Source: an uncultured Anaerolineae bacterium (GTDB taxonomy: Bacteria; Chloroflexota; Anaerolineae; Anaerolineales; Villigracilaceae). Taken from it: a DNA stretch of 61,449 bases. The stretch lies in assembly GCA_903822545.1 (NCBI GenBank), contig CAIJPN010000083.1, forward strand, positions 1 to 61,449, given 5' to 3'. Below the pieces are notes generated by a model. The model did no database searches. It worked only from the letters and a program-made list of their open reading frames with translations, and was not told the origin of the DNA. The position numbers and the translations under genes were made by a program. This document shows, piece after piece, positions 8,185 through 16,522 of the stretch. The number at the start of each line of letters is the position of its first letter. Positions within the stretch are counted from its first letter, which is position 1.

Positions 8185-9792
8185 ATGAAACTCTTCAAAT
8201 CGATATTTGACCTGATCTTCGACATCATCATGCTGGCTGTACTGATCTATGCCTGGATCAATTTTGCCCCAATCCAGGTTGGTGGGCCTGCCAGTTATGT
8301 TATCGTCAGCGGTATCAGCATGGAACCAACCATGCACGCCGGAGACCTGGCGGTGATGCGGCGCGATACAAATTACCAGGTTGGTGATGTTGTCACCTAT
8401 CGTGATGCAAAATTACAGCAATTTATCATCCACCGCATTATTGGCGTAGAGGCGGGCCAATACATTCTGCTTGGCGATAACAACAAAGAACCCGATACTT
8501 ACCGTCCGACAAAAGATGAAATCATCGGCAAGCTCCTGTTCCACTTGCCATTCAATATTGGGCAGTTCTTCAACTGGCTGCGCTCCGCCCAAAACAGCGC
8601 AATCTCTGCAGGGTTGCTGGGAGGTACTTTTATGGCTTATATGATGTTAAAACCTTCACCCAAAGGGGATACCGAGCAGGTTCCATCGCGCGAAAAAAAA
8701 AGCAAGGTGATGATCGAAAACGTTGCGGCTGAATTCCAAACAGCTCTTTATATCCTGGGGTTTGCCGCATTATTATTTATCATCCTTAGTATTTTTGCGT
8801 TTAGCAACCCACTCATAAAACCGACCGCCAATATCGATTACCAGCAATCCGGTGTGTTCTTTTACTCAGCCGCTGGCACGCCCGGGATTTACGATACTGA
8901 CAAAATCCGCTCGGGTGAACCAATCTTCCCCAGCCTGACTTGCTCCTTGAACGTGGGCTTTGTCTACAACCTCGATAGCCCCGACCTGGGAGAATCCCAC
9001 GGTAGCCACCAGATGACAGCCCGCATCACCGATGATCAGAGCGGTTGGCAGCGAACGATCCCGCTCATCCCAACCACCGCTTTCAGCGGGAATGCCTATT
9101 CCACCTCCGCCACCCTGGATCTGTGCCAGATTGAGACCCTGGTCGCTTCGGTTGAAAATGAGACCAATTTCCACCCCCTGGTATATACCCTGACCCTGTC
9201 GCCACACGTATCCATCGCCGGGCAGGTGGCCGGGTACTCTTTTGCAGATTCTTTTGAGCCAACGCTGATCTTTAAATTTGACAAAGTTCACTTTTACCTT
9301 GATGCCGACCAGGCCAACGCCCAAAAGAACAATGACCCAATGCTCACGCTAAAAAAGGGCAGTATTATCAATCCGGTTGAAACGGCAAACACAATCTCCT
9401 TTGCTGGCGTGAACATGCCAGTGAGCGATTTGCGCATCGTCGGGTTGGCGGGTGTCGGGTTGTCGATCGCGGGTTTTGCCATCCTGGCCTGGTACATTTA
9501 CCAGATTGCCAGTCGCAGCCAGGAGGCCTTGATCAACATCAAATATGGATCCAGGCTGATGAATGTTTATGATCGGGGTTTTGAAAATATCAACCCGGTA
9601 GTAGATGTCACCACCATTGACGACCTGGCAAGGCTCGCAGAACTCCAAAATACTGCCATCCTGCACATGGTGCGAGATAATTACCATTATTACCTGATCC
9701 AGACCAGCCGCAATACCTATCGCTATGTGATTAGCGATGGGAAACGCGCGGCTCTTAAGGCAGCCCAGATCCCATTGGTTCAGGGAGAGTAA
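8185..9792 (+). CDS. Signal peptidase I (SipW/S26B type) fused to a DUF5305-like domain
   Basis: The product has 535 residues. Residues 1-165 are a type I signal peptidase: N-terminal membrane helix, then SGISMEPTM with the nucleophilic Ser, FIIHRIIGV with His in the general-base position (the archaeal/ER/SipW subclass), and LLGDNNKEPD. A second membrane helix follows. Residues 185-470 form a large extracytoplasmic region bracketed by two helices and beginning YQQSGVFFYSAAGTPG, resembling DUF5305 proteins often found next to such peptidases. The C-terminal 60 residues are cytoplasmic. ATG 8185 (MKLFKSIFD) starts at the helix. It lies in an operon between two small secreted proteins, its likely substrates. 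Confidence 0.8.
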   Translation: MKLFKSIFDLIFDIIMLAVLIYAWINFAPIQVGGPASYVIVSGISMEPTMHAGDLAVMRRDTNYQVGDVVTYRDAKLQQFIIHRIIGVEAGQYILLGDNNKEPDTYRPTKDEIIGKLLFHLPFNIGQFFNWLRSAQNSAISAGLLGGTFMAYMMLKPSPKGDTEQVPSREKKSKVMIENVAAEFQTALYILGFAALLFIILSIFAFSNPLIKPTANIDYQQSGVFFYSAAGTPGIYDTDKIRSGEPIFPSLTCSLNVGFVYNLDSPDLGESHGSHQMTARITDDQSGWQRTIPLIPTTAFSGNAYSTSATLDLCQIETLVASVENETNFHPLVYTLTLSPHVSIAGQVAGYSFADSFEPTLIFKFDKVHFYLDADQANAQKNNDPMLTLKKGSIINPVETANTISFAGVNMPVSDLRIVGLAGVGLSIAGFAILAWYIYQIASRSQEALINIKYGSRLMNVYDRGFENINPVVDVTTIDDLARLAELQNTAILHMVRDNYHYYLIQTSRNTYRYVISDGKRAALKAAQIPLVQGE

Positions 9793-9794
9793 TC

Positions 9795-10217
9795 ATGCCC
9801 CATCGAAAAATGTTCCGGTTGATCATGTTTGGTTACCTGGCTTTGTTTCTCATTAGTTTAATGAGCGCCTTTGCCGCAAGCGTCAGTATTTCAGGATCGA
9901 ACAACATTGGTGCGCTCTCGGTTGTCCCTGGCGCACAAAACCTGAAACCGCCAGCCTGCGCAAGCCTGACCCTGACCAATATTGTGCGCGGCTCGGGCTT
10001 GATCAATGGCACGCCTGGCAACGACCTGATTTTGGGCAGTGCAATCGCAGATACCATCAACGGATTGGGCGGCAATGACTGCATCCTGGCTGGCAGCGGC
10101 GATGACATCATTGATGGCGGCGATGACGATGATATCGTCGATGGTGGCGCGGGCACGGATGTTTGCACCCTGGGCGCTGGAACGAATACATCCTATAACT
10201 GCGAAACATTGCCATGA
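9795..10217 (+). CDS. Small secreted RTX-type calcium-binding repeat protein
   Basis: The product has 140 residues and starts two bases after the signal peptidase stop. A signal peptide (LIMFGYLALFLISLMSAFAA) precedes SVSISGSNNIGALS. Residues 70-125 carry glycine/aspartate nonapeptide repeats (GTPGNDLILG, GLGGNDCILAG, GSGDDIIDGG, DDDIVDGGAGTD) of the RTX/hemolysin-type calcium-binding parallel beta-roll. Four cysteines (residues 55, 96, 126 and 136 approximately) are unusual for RTX repeats and may pair. There is no type I secretion gene nearby; the Sec signal and the adjacent peptidase indicate export by Sec. It probably folds outside the cell on calcium binding. Confidence 0.75.
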   Translation: MPHRKMFRLIMFGYLALFLISLMSAFAASVSISGSNNIGALSVVPGAQNLKPPACASLTLTNIVRGSGLINGTPGNDLILGSAIADTINGLGGNDCILAGSGDDIIDGGDDDDIVDGGAGTDVCTLGAGTNTSYNCETLP

Positions 10218-10270
10218 ATTAGGTTCGCTGTAAAAATCGCGCGCATGGAATGGGGAATTTCATTTTTTAT

Positions 10271-10429
10271 TTAACCCAAGTTGCTACCTTGATATGTCAA
10301 ACTGCCTTTTTGCAAGGAGTTCCCTCACCCTGGCCCTCTCCCAAAGGGAGAGGGGGGTAATTCCCTTCCCCCGCCGGGGGAAGGGCCAGGGATGAGGGCG
10401 ATTGCGCCAAAGGTAGCAACTTGAGTTAT
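10271..10429. repeat. MITE-like element with 20-bp inverted arms around a CCCTCACCC-type repeat
   Basis: The left arm TTAACCCAAGTTGCTACCTT (10271-10290) and the right arm at 10410-10429 are inverted repeats matching at 18 of 20 positions. They enclose a G/C-rich palindromic repeat (10323-10400: CCCTCACCCTGGCCCTCTCC, then its inverse). A sequence like the right arm (GGTGGCAACCTGGGTTA) recurs at 48793, which suggests a dispersed family. No transposase frame is present. Confidence 0.6.
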
Positions 10430-10464
10430 TTAACAAGGCTCTCTCGTTTTTAATGTGGTAATGG

Positions 10465-10556
10465 GTAGGGGCGACCCGCCCGGCGCAAAAAATCCTGGTT
10501 TTACGGCGGATTTCTCGGCAAAATTGCACCAGTTTATACCCTGAAGGGTCGCCCTT
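10465..10556. repeat. Short inverted-repeat element (GTAGGGGCGACCC arms)
   Basis: GTAGGGGCGACCC near 10466 is matched by the inverted GGGTCGCCCTTAC ending near 10557, with about 65 bases between the arms. It is non-coding and shaped like a small non-autonomous repeat. No flanking duplication was identified. Confidence 0.5.
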
Positions 10557-10986
10557 ACGAGTTTTCACACCAAAAATGATAGAGCCTTTAACAGTGAATA
10601 ATGGACAACAACCTGCACAGCACAGTTTGCACACACGCATGAGCGGAGCGATAACGCAGCCGAAGAGCATTTTGCGGCCAACAAACGCTGTGATTACAAC
10701 CTGCCGTCATCGCTCAGTGGGAAAAACACGGGTTACGAAGTTATTAGGGGTTTTCTCCCTGGCCCAGTACGCCAGGACGGGCCGTATTTCCGTGTCTCAG
10801 GGGTAAATTGCTCAAGGTGTAGTGTTCACCCTTTGCATGACCACTACAGAAAAACGGGGGTATTGGTATGAAAAGCGCTGTTTTGCCTGTTCCTTTTGCA
10901 GAAGATTCGCAATCTTTTTGTTTGCTCCCATAACTTTTTCAGGCTTTCAACGACAATTAGCATGAAGTCACTTTTCTAATGCCCAG

Positions 10987-11034
10987 GGTCGCGAATTACG
11001 TTTCCCTACCTAATGAAAAACGCAATTCGTGACC
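10987..11034. repeat. Large hairpin upstream of the DUF5666 lipoprotein gene
   Basis: GGTCGCGAATTACGTTT (10987-11003) pairs with the inverted segment 11018-11034 at 15 of 17 positions, with a 14-base loop. It ends about 30 bases before the lipoprotein start. It shares an ACGCAAT core with the hairpins at 13849 and 30872. Confidence 0.6.
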
Positions 11035-11065
11035 ACAATCCATACAACCCATATTTGGAGGCCAA

Positions 11066-11986
11066 ATGAACCCCGTTCGAATCAAGTTTTTCTCAATTAT
11101 CCTGTTATTCAGTTATTTGCTGGCAGCTTGTGGCGCAGCGGGAACCAATCCCACTGTGGAAGTCAAAGCCAGCGGTGATGGGCAAAGCGTCAGTGTAGAA
11201 TTTGCCGGGCAGGTAGACGCGATCTCAGCTGATTCCTGGAGTATTGGCGGGAAAGTTGTGAAAGTGGATGCCAGCACTCTGTTTGACGGCACATTTGCTC
11301 CCGGCGACCAGGTAAAAGTCAATGCCACTGTCCATGCAGATGGCAGCGTGGTGGCGAACCGTGTTGAAGTTTTCGACCCGGCCCAGGCAACGGCAGAAGT
11401 TGTCCAGGCGCTGCCAACTTCCACTCCGGCATTCACCTCAACTGCCGAAGTGGTGATTTCATCCACGCTCGAACCTGGCGCAAGCTCCACCCCTGAAGCC
11501 GGGCTGACCTCCATGACCCAGGAATTTACCGGTATTGTCGATTTCCTGGGTGGCGATACGCTGAAGTTGAGCGGGATGACCTTTATCATCACCAGCAGCA
11601 CTGAATTCAAAAACACCATTCGCGTTGGCGATACCGTCAAAATCCATGCTGTGCAGAACCCTGATGGCAGCATTACTGCCACCGAAATTGAACTGGTCGA
11701 AGCTGGCACCATGGCCGGGCTCAATACGCCAGCCCCAACCGATGATCACGGTGGATTGAATTCGGGCGGCGACGACAACGGTGGCGACGACAACGGTGGC
11801 GACGACAACGGTGGCGACGACAACGGCGGCGATGACAACGGCGGCGATGACAACGGCGGCGATGACAACGGCGGCGATGACAACGGTGGCGACGACAACG
11901 GTGGCGACGACAACGGTGGCGACGACAACGGCGGCGACGACAACGGCGGCGATGACAACGGCGGCGACGACAACGGCAATGATTAA
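11066..11986 (+). CDS. DUF5666 lipoprotein with C-terminal GGDDN repeat tail
   Basis: The product has 306 residues; ATG 11066 follows TTGGAGG. The lipobox LLAAC at residues 18-22 gives a membrane-anchored lipoprotein. Two DUF5666-like beta domains follow: VEFAGQVDAISADSWSIGG (about 45-105) and QEFTGIVDFLGGDTLKLSG (about 150-215), separated by a Thr/Ser/Pro linker. The tail carries 14 exact GGDDN pentapeptides (11765-11974) ending GND, strongly acidic and probably calcium- or surface-binding. The sigma factor and DUF5667/5666 partner immediately downstream carry the same domain type, so this is a plausible member of that regulon. The biochemical role of DUF5666 is unknown. Confidence 0.75.
   Translation: MNPVRIKFFSIILLFSYLLAACGAAGTNPTVEVKASGDGQSVSVEFAGQVDAISADSWSIGGKVVKVDASTLFDGTFAPGDQVKVNATVHADGSVVANRVEVFDPAQATAEVVQALPTSTPAFTSTAEVVISSTLEPGASSTPEAGLTSMTQEFTGIVDFLGGDTLKLSGMTFIITSSTEFKNTIRVGDTVKIHAVQNPDGSITATEIELVEAGTMAGLNTPAPTDDHGGLNSGGDDNGGDDNGGDDNGGDDNGGDDNGGDDNGGDDNGGDDNGGDDNGGDDNGGDDNGGDDNGGDDNGGDDNGND
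11765..11974 (+). repeat. 15-bp tandem repeat, 14 copies, encoding GGDDN
   Basis: Fourteen head-to-tail 15-base units of GGYGGCGAYGACAAC encode an invariant pentapeptide. Variation is confined to synonymous third positions (GGT/GGC, GAC/GAT), and neighbouring units share the same variant in blocks. This suggests expansion by slippage or unequal exchange under selection for the peptide. Confidence 0.9.
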
Positions 11987-12026
11987 ACCGCTGTAATGGA
12001 TTCGGCTGAATTTATGCTGGCTTGAA

Positions 12027-12626
12027 ATGATATACTTTCCAATGTTAAACATCTTTTCAACGGCTCAACCAACTTCCCAACTCATGCCAGCCTCCCCGGA
12101 ATCGAATGAACTGGATGGCCTGCGACGTCTTGATTCGCAGGTCATCAGTGCTGTCTACGACCGTTACTTCCCGGATGTGTTTCGCTTTGTGCGCTACCGC
12201 ATCAATGACGACAAAGCCGCCGAAGACCTGTCCAGCGATGTTTTCATGCGTCTTCTCGAAGCCGCCCGCGCCAATCGCGCGCCAGATACCAACCTGCGCG
12301 CCTGGTTGCTCTCAACCGCCTCGCACCTGGTCAACGACCACCTGCGCCGTCACTATCGCCGCCCGGTGGAAAACCTTGATGAATCTCACGCGGACCAGCG
12401 CACCAACCTGCCGGTTGAATACGAACAAAAAGAGCGTCTGGGCCGTATGAAAAACGCCCTTTCAACGCTCACCGACGAACAACAAAATGTGCTTGCCCTG
12501 CGCTTTGGCGGCGGATTTTCACTCGAAGAGACAGCCGCTGCACTTAAAAAGAATGTAAATGCCATTAAACAGCTCCAATTTCGCGCGCTGGCAGCCCTCC
12601 AGCGCAAAATGGATGATCTACCATGA
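12027..12626 (+). CDS. ECF-type RNA polymerase sigma factor
   Basis: The product has 199 residues. The region-2 helix reads SAVYDRYFPDVFRFVRYRI...AEDLSSDVFMRLLEAARA with LRAWLLSTASHLVNDHLRRHYRR. Region 4 reads MKNALSTLTDEQQNVLALRFGGGFSLEETAAALKKNVNAIKQLQFRALAALQRKM, a helix-turn-helix for the -35 element. The protein directs RNA polymerase to a dedicated set of promoters. ATG 12027 is the first of several possible starts (12042 and 12084 are also in frame) and none has a strong ribosome site. The stop overlaps the next start (ATGA), so the sigma factor and its membrane partner are translationally coupled. Confidence 0.88.
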   Translation: MIYFPMLNIFSTAQPTSQLMPASPESNELDGLRRLDSQVISAVYDRYFPDVFRFVRYRINDDKAAEDLSSDVFMRLLEAARANRAPDTNLRAWLLSTASHLVNDHLRRHYRRPVENLDESHADQRTNLPVEYEQKERLGRMKNALSTLTDEQQNVLALRFGGGFSLEETAAALKKNVNAIKQLQFRALAALQRKMDDLP

Positions 12627-13726
12627 GAGACCAGCGCCTTTACGATGCACTTGAAACCAGTCTCTCTGCCCTTGATCGGGGCGAGGACATCGAATCGTGC
12701 CTGGCGCGCTTCCCGCACCTGGCTGATGAACTACGCCCAATCCTGGTCGCATCGCTGGATGCCCGGCGATTGGCCTCCACCAGCCTGCCCGAAGGTGCCC
12801 AACTGCGCTCGCGCGCGCGCCTGCTCAACTATGCAGCCGAACTGCGCGAACAAAAACGCCATCCCATCCTGTCCATCTTCCGCCCGTTCACCAGTGGACG
12901 CCTGGCACGCCTGGCCCTGACGGTTTTGCTGGTCGCCGCCTTCCTGCTTTCGGGCGGCACCGGCCTGGTGAGCGCCTCCAACGGCTCATTGCCCGGTGAC
13001 CAGCTTTACCCGGTCAAGCGCAGCCTGGAAGGTGTGCAACTCTTCTTCGCTTTTGACCATGAAAACCGTCAGAAACTCGAAGACCACTTCGAAGAAGAGC
13101 GCGTGCGCGAGATCGAAGAACTTTACACCGAAGGCCGCATGGAACAGGTTGATTTCACAGCTGAGTTGCAAAGTCAGCAGGGTGATATTTGGGTTGTGGG
13201 CGGCCTGACCATCCGAATCGATGATGAAGCCATCATCCCAGCCGGCGTTGTTCCAGGTGCAATCATCCACATCGTTGGAGAAACAGATGACGGGATCATC
13301 AAAGCTGAGCAAGTGATCCTGCTCTCAACGCCGGTTGCCACCCCAGGCTTGCTGCCCATCGCTACCTCCGCCCCGACACAGCCTTCCGCGCCATCAGATC
13401 ACGACAACCTGAAAGAAAACTCCACGCCTGAGCCTGGAGAAACTGAAGACGCAGATGATGACCAGGATGAAGACTCTGAAACACAAACCGAAGCTGAGCA
13501 AACCCTGGGCGCGCCCACCCAGGAAGAAACCTCCAAAAGCGACGATTCTAAAATCGAACCCACTCCTACCCCCAAACCTGATGATGACGACTCCCAAGAA
13601 AATACAGCCACCCCCAAACCTGATGATGACGACTCCCAAGAAAATACAGCCACCCCCAAACCTGGCGATGACGAACCCAAAGACCCCGACCCCACAGACA
13701 AGCCAACCGATGATGGCGATGACTGA
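12623..13726 (+). CDS. Membrane DUF5667/DUF5666 protein, probable sigma-factor partner
   Basis: The product has 367 residues, overlapping the sigma gene by 4 bases. Residues 1-90 are cytoplasmic and helical (ALDRGEDIESCLARFPHLADELRP, a motif common in Chloroflexota anti-sigma-like proteins). One membrane helix follows at about 93-115. Outside come a DUF5667-like helical segment (GSLPGDQLYPVKRSLEGVQL) and a DUF5666-like strand domain (WVVGGLTIRIDDEAIIPAG). The last 130 residues are a disordered acidic Pro/Thr tail with a 14-residue repeat. Anti-sigma function is inferred from coupling and topology; no zinc-binding HxxxCxxC motif is seen. Confidence 0.72.
   Translation: MRDQRLYDALETSLSALDRGEDIESCLARFPHLADELRPILVASLDARRLASTSLPEGAQLRSRARLLNYAAELREQKRHPILSIFRPFTSGRLARLALTVLLVAAFLLSGGTGLVSASNGSLPGDQLYPVKRSLEGVQLFFAFDHENRQKLEDHFEEERVREIEELYTEGRMEQVDFTAELQSQQGDIWVVGGLTIRIDDEAIIPAGVVPGAIIHIVGETDDGIIKAEQVILLSTPVATPGLLPIATSAPTQPSAPSDHDNLKENSTPEPGETEDADDDQDEDSETQTEAEQTLGAPTQEETSKSDDSKIEPTPTPKPDDDDSQENTATPKPDDDDSQENTATPKPGDDEPKDPDPTDKPTDDGDD
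13579..13672 (+). repeat. 42-bp tandem repeat in the acidic tail of the DUF5667 protein
   Basis: Two full copies and a partial copy of a 42-base unit encode PKPDDDDSQENTAT. The copies are identical at the nucleotide level over most of their length, pointing to recent duplication. The region is probably disordered. Confidence 0.8.
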
Positions 13727-13848
13727 ATCGGGGGTGCTTAAATTCCAAAATGGTGCCTGGCGCGGCGCACTTTTCCAACCCCTGCGCCGATTTTCCTGAA
13801 CGCCAGCTTGCATTTTTAACTGAAACGGGGTAAATTACCTTTACGCTC

Positions 13849-13882
13849 TTACGCAATACGCACCCACTCGCGTATTGCGTAA
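13849..13882. repeat. Perfect 13-bp hairpin upstream of the HerA-like gene
   Basis: TTACGCAATACGC (13849-13861) and GCGTATTGCGTAA (13870-13882) are exact complements around an 8-base loop. The hairpin ends 9 bases before the AGGAG ribosome site, so it lies in the 5' leader. No U-run follows. It resembles the imperfect hairpin at 30872. Confidence 0.75.
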
Positions 13883-13901
13883 TTCGTATCAGGAGACTTC
13901 C

Positions 13902-16514
13902 ATGACCGATACCTTCTACCTTGGCCGCCAGTTTGACCTGCGCGCAGGGAAAACCACCCCCGAAACCCTTCATTATGATCCGACCGACCTGACCACGCAT
14001 GCCATCATCACCGGCATGACCGGCTCTGGCAAAACCGGCCTGTGCCTGGCGCTGATGGAAGAAGCCGCGCTGCAAGGCATCCCGGCCATCCTGATCGACC
14101 CCAAAGGTGACCTGACCAACCTGCTGCTGCACTTCCCCGACCAGGCCCCGCAAGATTTCCAACCCTGGCTGGATGCCGACACCATCCGCAGGCAGGGAAA
14201 AACCGTGGAGCAGGTGGCCGCCGAAACCGCCCAAACCTGGAAAAACGGCCTGACCGAATGGGGAGTTGGCCCAGAACGCATCCGCGCACTGCAAAATGCG
14301 GCCCAATTTGGCGTTTTCACCCCCGGATCCGATGCCGGGCTGCAAGTCAGCGTGCTGTCTTCTCTCGAAGCGCCACCCATCCCCTGGGAAGGCAACAAAG
14401 AGATTTTGCGCGAGAAAATCTCCAGCACAGCCACCGCGCTGCTGGGGCTGGTGGGCTACGAAGATATCGACCCGCTGCGCTCGCGTGAACACATCCTGAT
14501 CGCCAATATTTTCGAATCGGCCTGGAGCCAGGGCAAAAGCCTGGATATGACCGAGCTGATCATGCAGGTGCAAAACCCGCCCTTCACCAAATTGGGGGCT
14601 TTCCCGGTGGAGAATTTCTTCCCCGAAAAAGACCGCATAATGCTGGCGATGACGCTCAACAACATCCTGGCCTCGCCCGCCTTCCAGAGCTGGCGCGAGG
14701 GCCAGCCGCTCGACATCCGCGCCCTGCTGTTTACCGATACTGGACAGCCGCGCCACAGCGTTTTCTACATCGCCCACCTGAGTGATGGTGAGCGCATGTT
14801 CTTCGTTACCCTGCTGCTATCGGCCTTCGAAACCTGGATGCGCACCCAGGCTGGCTCTACCTCACTGCGCGCCATGCTCTACTTTGATGAGCTTTTCGGC
14901 TACCTGCCGCCTTCCAAAAACCCGCCGAGCAAGATCCCGCTGCTGCGTATGCTCAAACAGGCCCGCGCTTTTGGCGTGGGGCTGGTGCTGGCCACCCAAA
15001 ACCCGGTGGATGTGGATTACAAGGCACTTTCCAATGCCGGGACGTGGTTCGTGGGCAAACTCCAGACCGAGCGCGACCGCGAGCGCCTGTTGGATGGCCT
15101 GCAAACCGCATCCGCTGACCTGGATCGCAACGCTTACGGGCAGATCATCTCGGCGCTGGGCAAACGCACCTTCCTGCTGCACAACGTTCACGCCAGCGGG
15201 CCGCAGCTCTTCCAGACGCGTTGGGCCATGAATTTCCTGGCCGGGCCGCTGACCAGGGCGCAGATCCCAGCGTTGAACAAACTTGCAGGCTCGTTGCGCG
15301 ATTTAGCAAACCGCACTACCAGGGTGGATGCTGCTCCGGTAGCGGCCAGCACATCCCAGGGCGGTTCGCCGGATATCTCCCGCTTTCAGTCTGTTGCCGT
15401 TAACGGGGCAGCTACCAGCGAAGAGCGACGCGCTTTGTCAAATGGTGTAACCGGGATGGATTCTGGCAGTGGGCAGCGCGATTTAGCAAATCAGACCACA
15501 TTTTCAGCGCTGGAAGGCAGCCAGACGCGCCCCAGCCTGCCAGCTGGGATTATGGAGTATTTTCTGCCGCTCAATTACAGCGTCTCGGAGGCTTTTCGAG
15601 CCGCTGGTGAGTCTCTGCCGGTGGATGCGCGCATGGAAGCGGTGCTCTACCGCCCAACCCTGCTGGCTTCGGCGCGCGCGCGTGTACTCGACCGGCGCTA
15701 TGGCGTGGATAGCGAACTGCATCGCACTGCGCTGGTGGATGTTCTGGAAAAGCGCGGCATGGTGCGATGGGATGATTTCCCCTATGCCGGGCCAGATCTG
15801 TCGAAGCTGGAGCGCCAGCCGGCGCCCCAGGCGCGTTTCGCCACGCTGGATGCGCCTTTTGCGGATGCCAAACTGCTTTCCTCGCTCCAAAAGGATTTTG
15901 CCGATTGGGCTTTTCGCACATCCAGCATTTCGGCTCGCGCCAATGAGACGCTCAAAGTCTATGCCGGGCCGGATGTCAGCGCGGCGGATTTCCGCAAAGC
16001 CTGCGCCGATACCGCCCGAGCCATGCGCGATGCGGAAATTTCCAAAACTACTGCCGCAATTGATCGCCAACTGGCGGCGCTGCGCGATAAATTATCGCGC
16101 GAACAGCGTGAACTGACGCAAGACCAGGTGGAATACGAGAATCGCAAGCGCGAAGAGACCGGTAATATGCTGGAGTTGGGCGCGGGGCTGCTGGGCCTGG
16201 GCCGCAAAAAGAGCCTGACCACCCAGATGTCGAAAAACCGTATGACCCAGCAGGCCAAAGCCGAGGTGGACGAATCGGTGCTGGCGATTAAGCAGTTCGA
16301 GTCGCAGATGGCCGATAAAGAAGCCGAGCGCGATCAACTCGTGCGCGATATCAATGACCGCTGGGCCGAGGTGGTCAACCAGGTGACAGAAATCCCGGTA
16401 ATGCCGAAAAAGTCGGATGTGTTCATTGAGTATTTTGGTGTGGCCTGGCAGCCGTTTTATATCGTTCGCGCCAACGGGGAACGTTTTGAGCTTCCTGGCT
16501 TTGGGGCGGAGTAA
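13902..16514 (+). CDS. HerA/VirB4-like P-loop ATPase (DUF87/DUF853 type)
   Basis: The product has 870 residues; AGGAG precedes ATG 13902. Walker A is GMTGSGKTG (about 38-46) followed by IDPKGDL; Walker B is RAMLYFDELFG (about 325); KQARAFGVGLVLATQNP matches the sensor region of HerA/FtsK-type motors. Residues 465-545 are a low-complexity insert with a repeated RDLAN-x-TT peptide (identical 15-base DNA at 15296 and 15476). A long helical coiled-coil stretch (about 700-830) precedes a compact C-terminal end. Such proteins are DNA- or peptide-translocating motors, but no nuclease partner (NurA-like) or secretion gene is adjacent, so the role is open. Confidence 0.75.
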   Translation: MTDTFYLGRQFDLRAGKTTPETLHYDPTDLTTHAIITGMTGSGKTGLCLALMEEAALQGIPAILIDPKGDLTNLLLHFPDQAPQDFQPWLDADTIRRQGKTVEQVAAETAQTWKNGLTEWGVGPERIRALQNAAQFGVFTPGSDAGLQVSVLSSLEAPPIPWEGNKEILREKISSTATALLGLVGYEDIDPLRSREHILIANIFESAWSQGKSLDMTELIMQVQNPPFTKLGAFPVENFFPEKDRIMLAMTLNNILASPAFQSWREGQPLDIRALLFTDTGQPRHSVFYIAHLSDGERMFFVTLLLSAFETWMRTQAGSTSLRAMLYFDELFGYLPPSKNPPSKIPLLRMLKQARAFGVGLVLATQNPVDVDYKALSNAGTWFVGKLQTERDRERLLDGLQTASADLDRNAYGQIISALGKRTFLLHNVHASGPQLFQTRWAMNFLAGPLTRAQIPALNKLAGSLRDLANRTTRVDAAPVAASTSQGGSPDISRFQSVAVNGAATSEERRALSNGVTGMDSGSGQRDLANQTTFSALEGSQTRPSLPAGIMEYFLPLNYSVSEAFRAAGESLPVDARMEAVLYRPTLLASARARVLDRRYGVDSELHRTALVDVLEKRGMVRWDDFPYAGPDLSKLERQPAPQARFATLDAPFADAKLLSSLQKDFADWAFRTSSISARANETLKVYAGPDVSAADFRKACADTARAMRDAEISKTTAAIDRQLAALRDKLSREQRELTQDQVEYENRKREETGNMLELGAGLLGLGRKKSLTTQMSKNRMTQQAKAEVDESVLAIKQFESQMADKEAERDQLVRDINDRWAEVVNQVTEIPVMPKKSDVFIEYFGVAWQPFYIVRANGERFELPGFGAE

Positions 16515-16522
16515 GATTTGGC

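Larger units (their letters stand above)
10218..11065. other. Long intergenic region made of dispersed repeats
   Basis: These 848 bases have no supportable gene. They hold a 160-base MITE-like palindromic element (10271-10430), a CCCTCACCC-type repeat inside it, a second inverted-repeat element (10465-10560) and a large hairpin (10987-11034). The bases 10561-10985 show no structure I can name. Short open frames here lack ribosome sites and recognisable products. Confidence 0.6.

Noticed and set aside
10561-10985. A degenerate riboswitch or small RNA in the 10.6-11.0 kb intergenic region
   Set aside because: No conserved core, no terminator and no consistent stem was found.
11765-11974. CRISPR array
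   Set aside because: Units are 15 bases, contiguous, without spacers, and lie inside a coding frame.
11746-11996. Opposite-strand and shifted frames over the GGDDN array (PPLSS and TTVA-type repeats)
   Set aside because: Repeat-generated open frames with no start context; only the GGDDN frame belongs to a signal-peptide lipoprotein.
13566-14777. Long minus-strand frame over the HerA-like gene
   Set aside because: The plus strand has Walker A and B motifs and a ribosome site; the minus frame is low-complexity Gly/Arg-rich read-out of it.
13902-16514. HerA-NurA anti-phage (e.g. Sir2-HerA/DUF4297-HerA) defence system
   Set aside because: The ATPase has no adjacent Sir2, DUF4297 or nuclease gene; neighbours are membrane and cell-wall genes.
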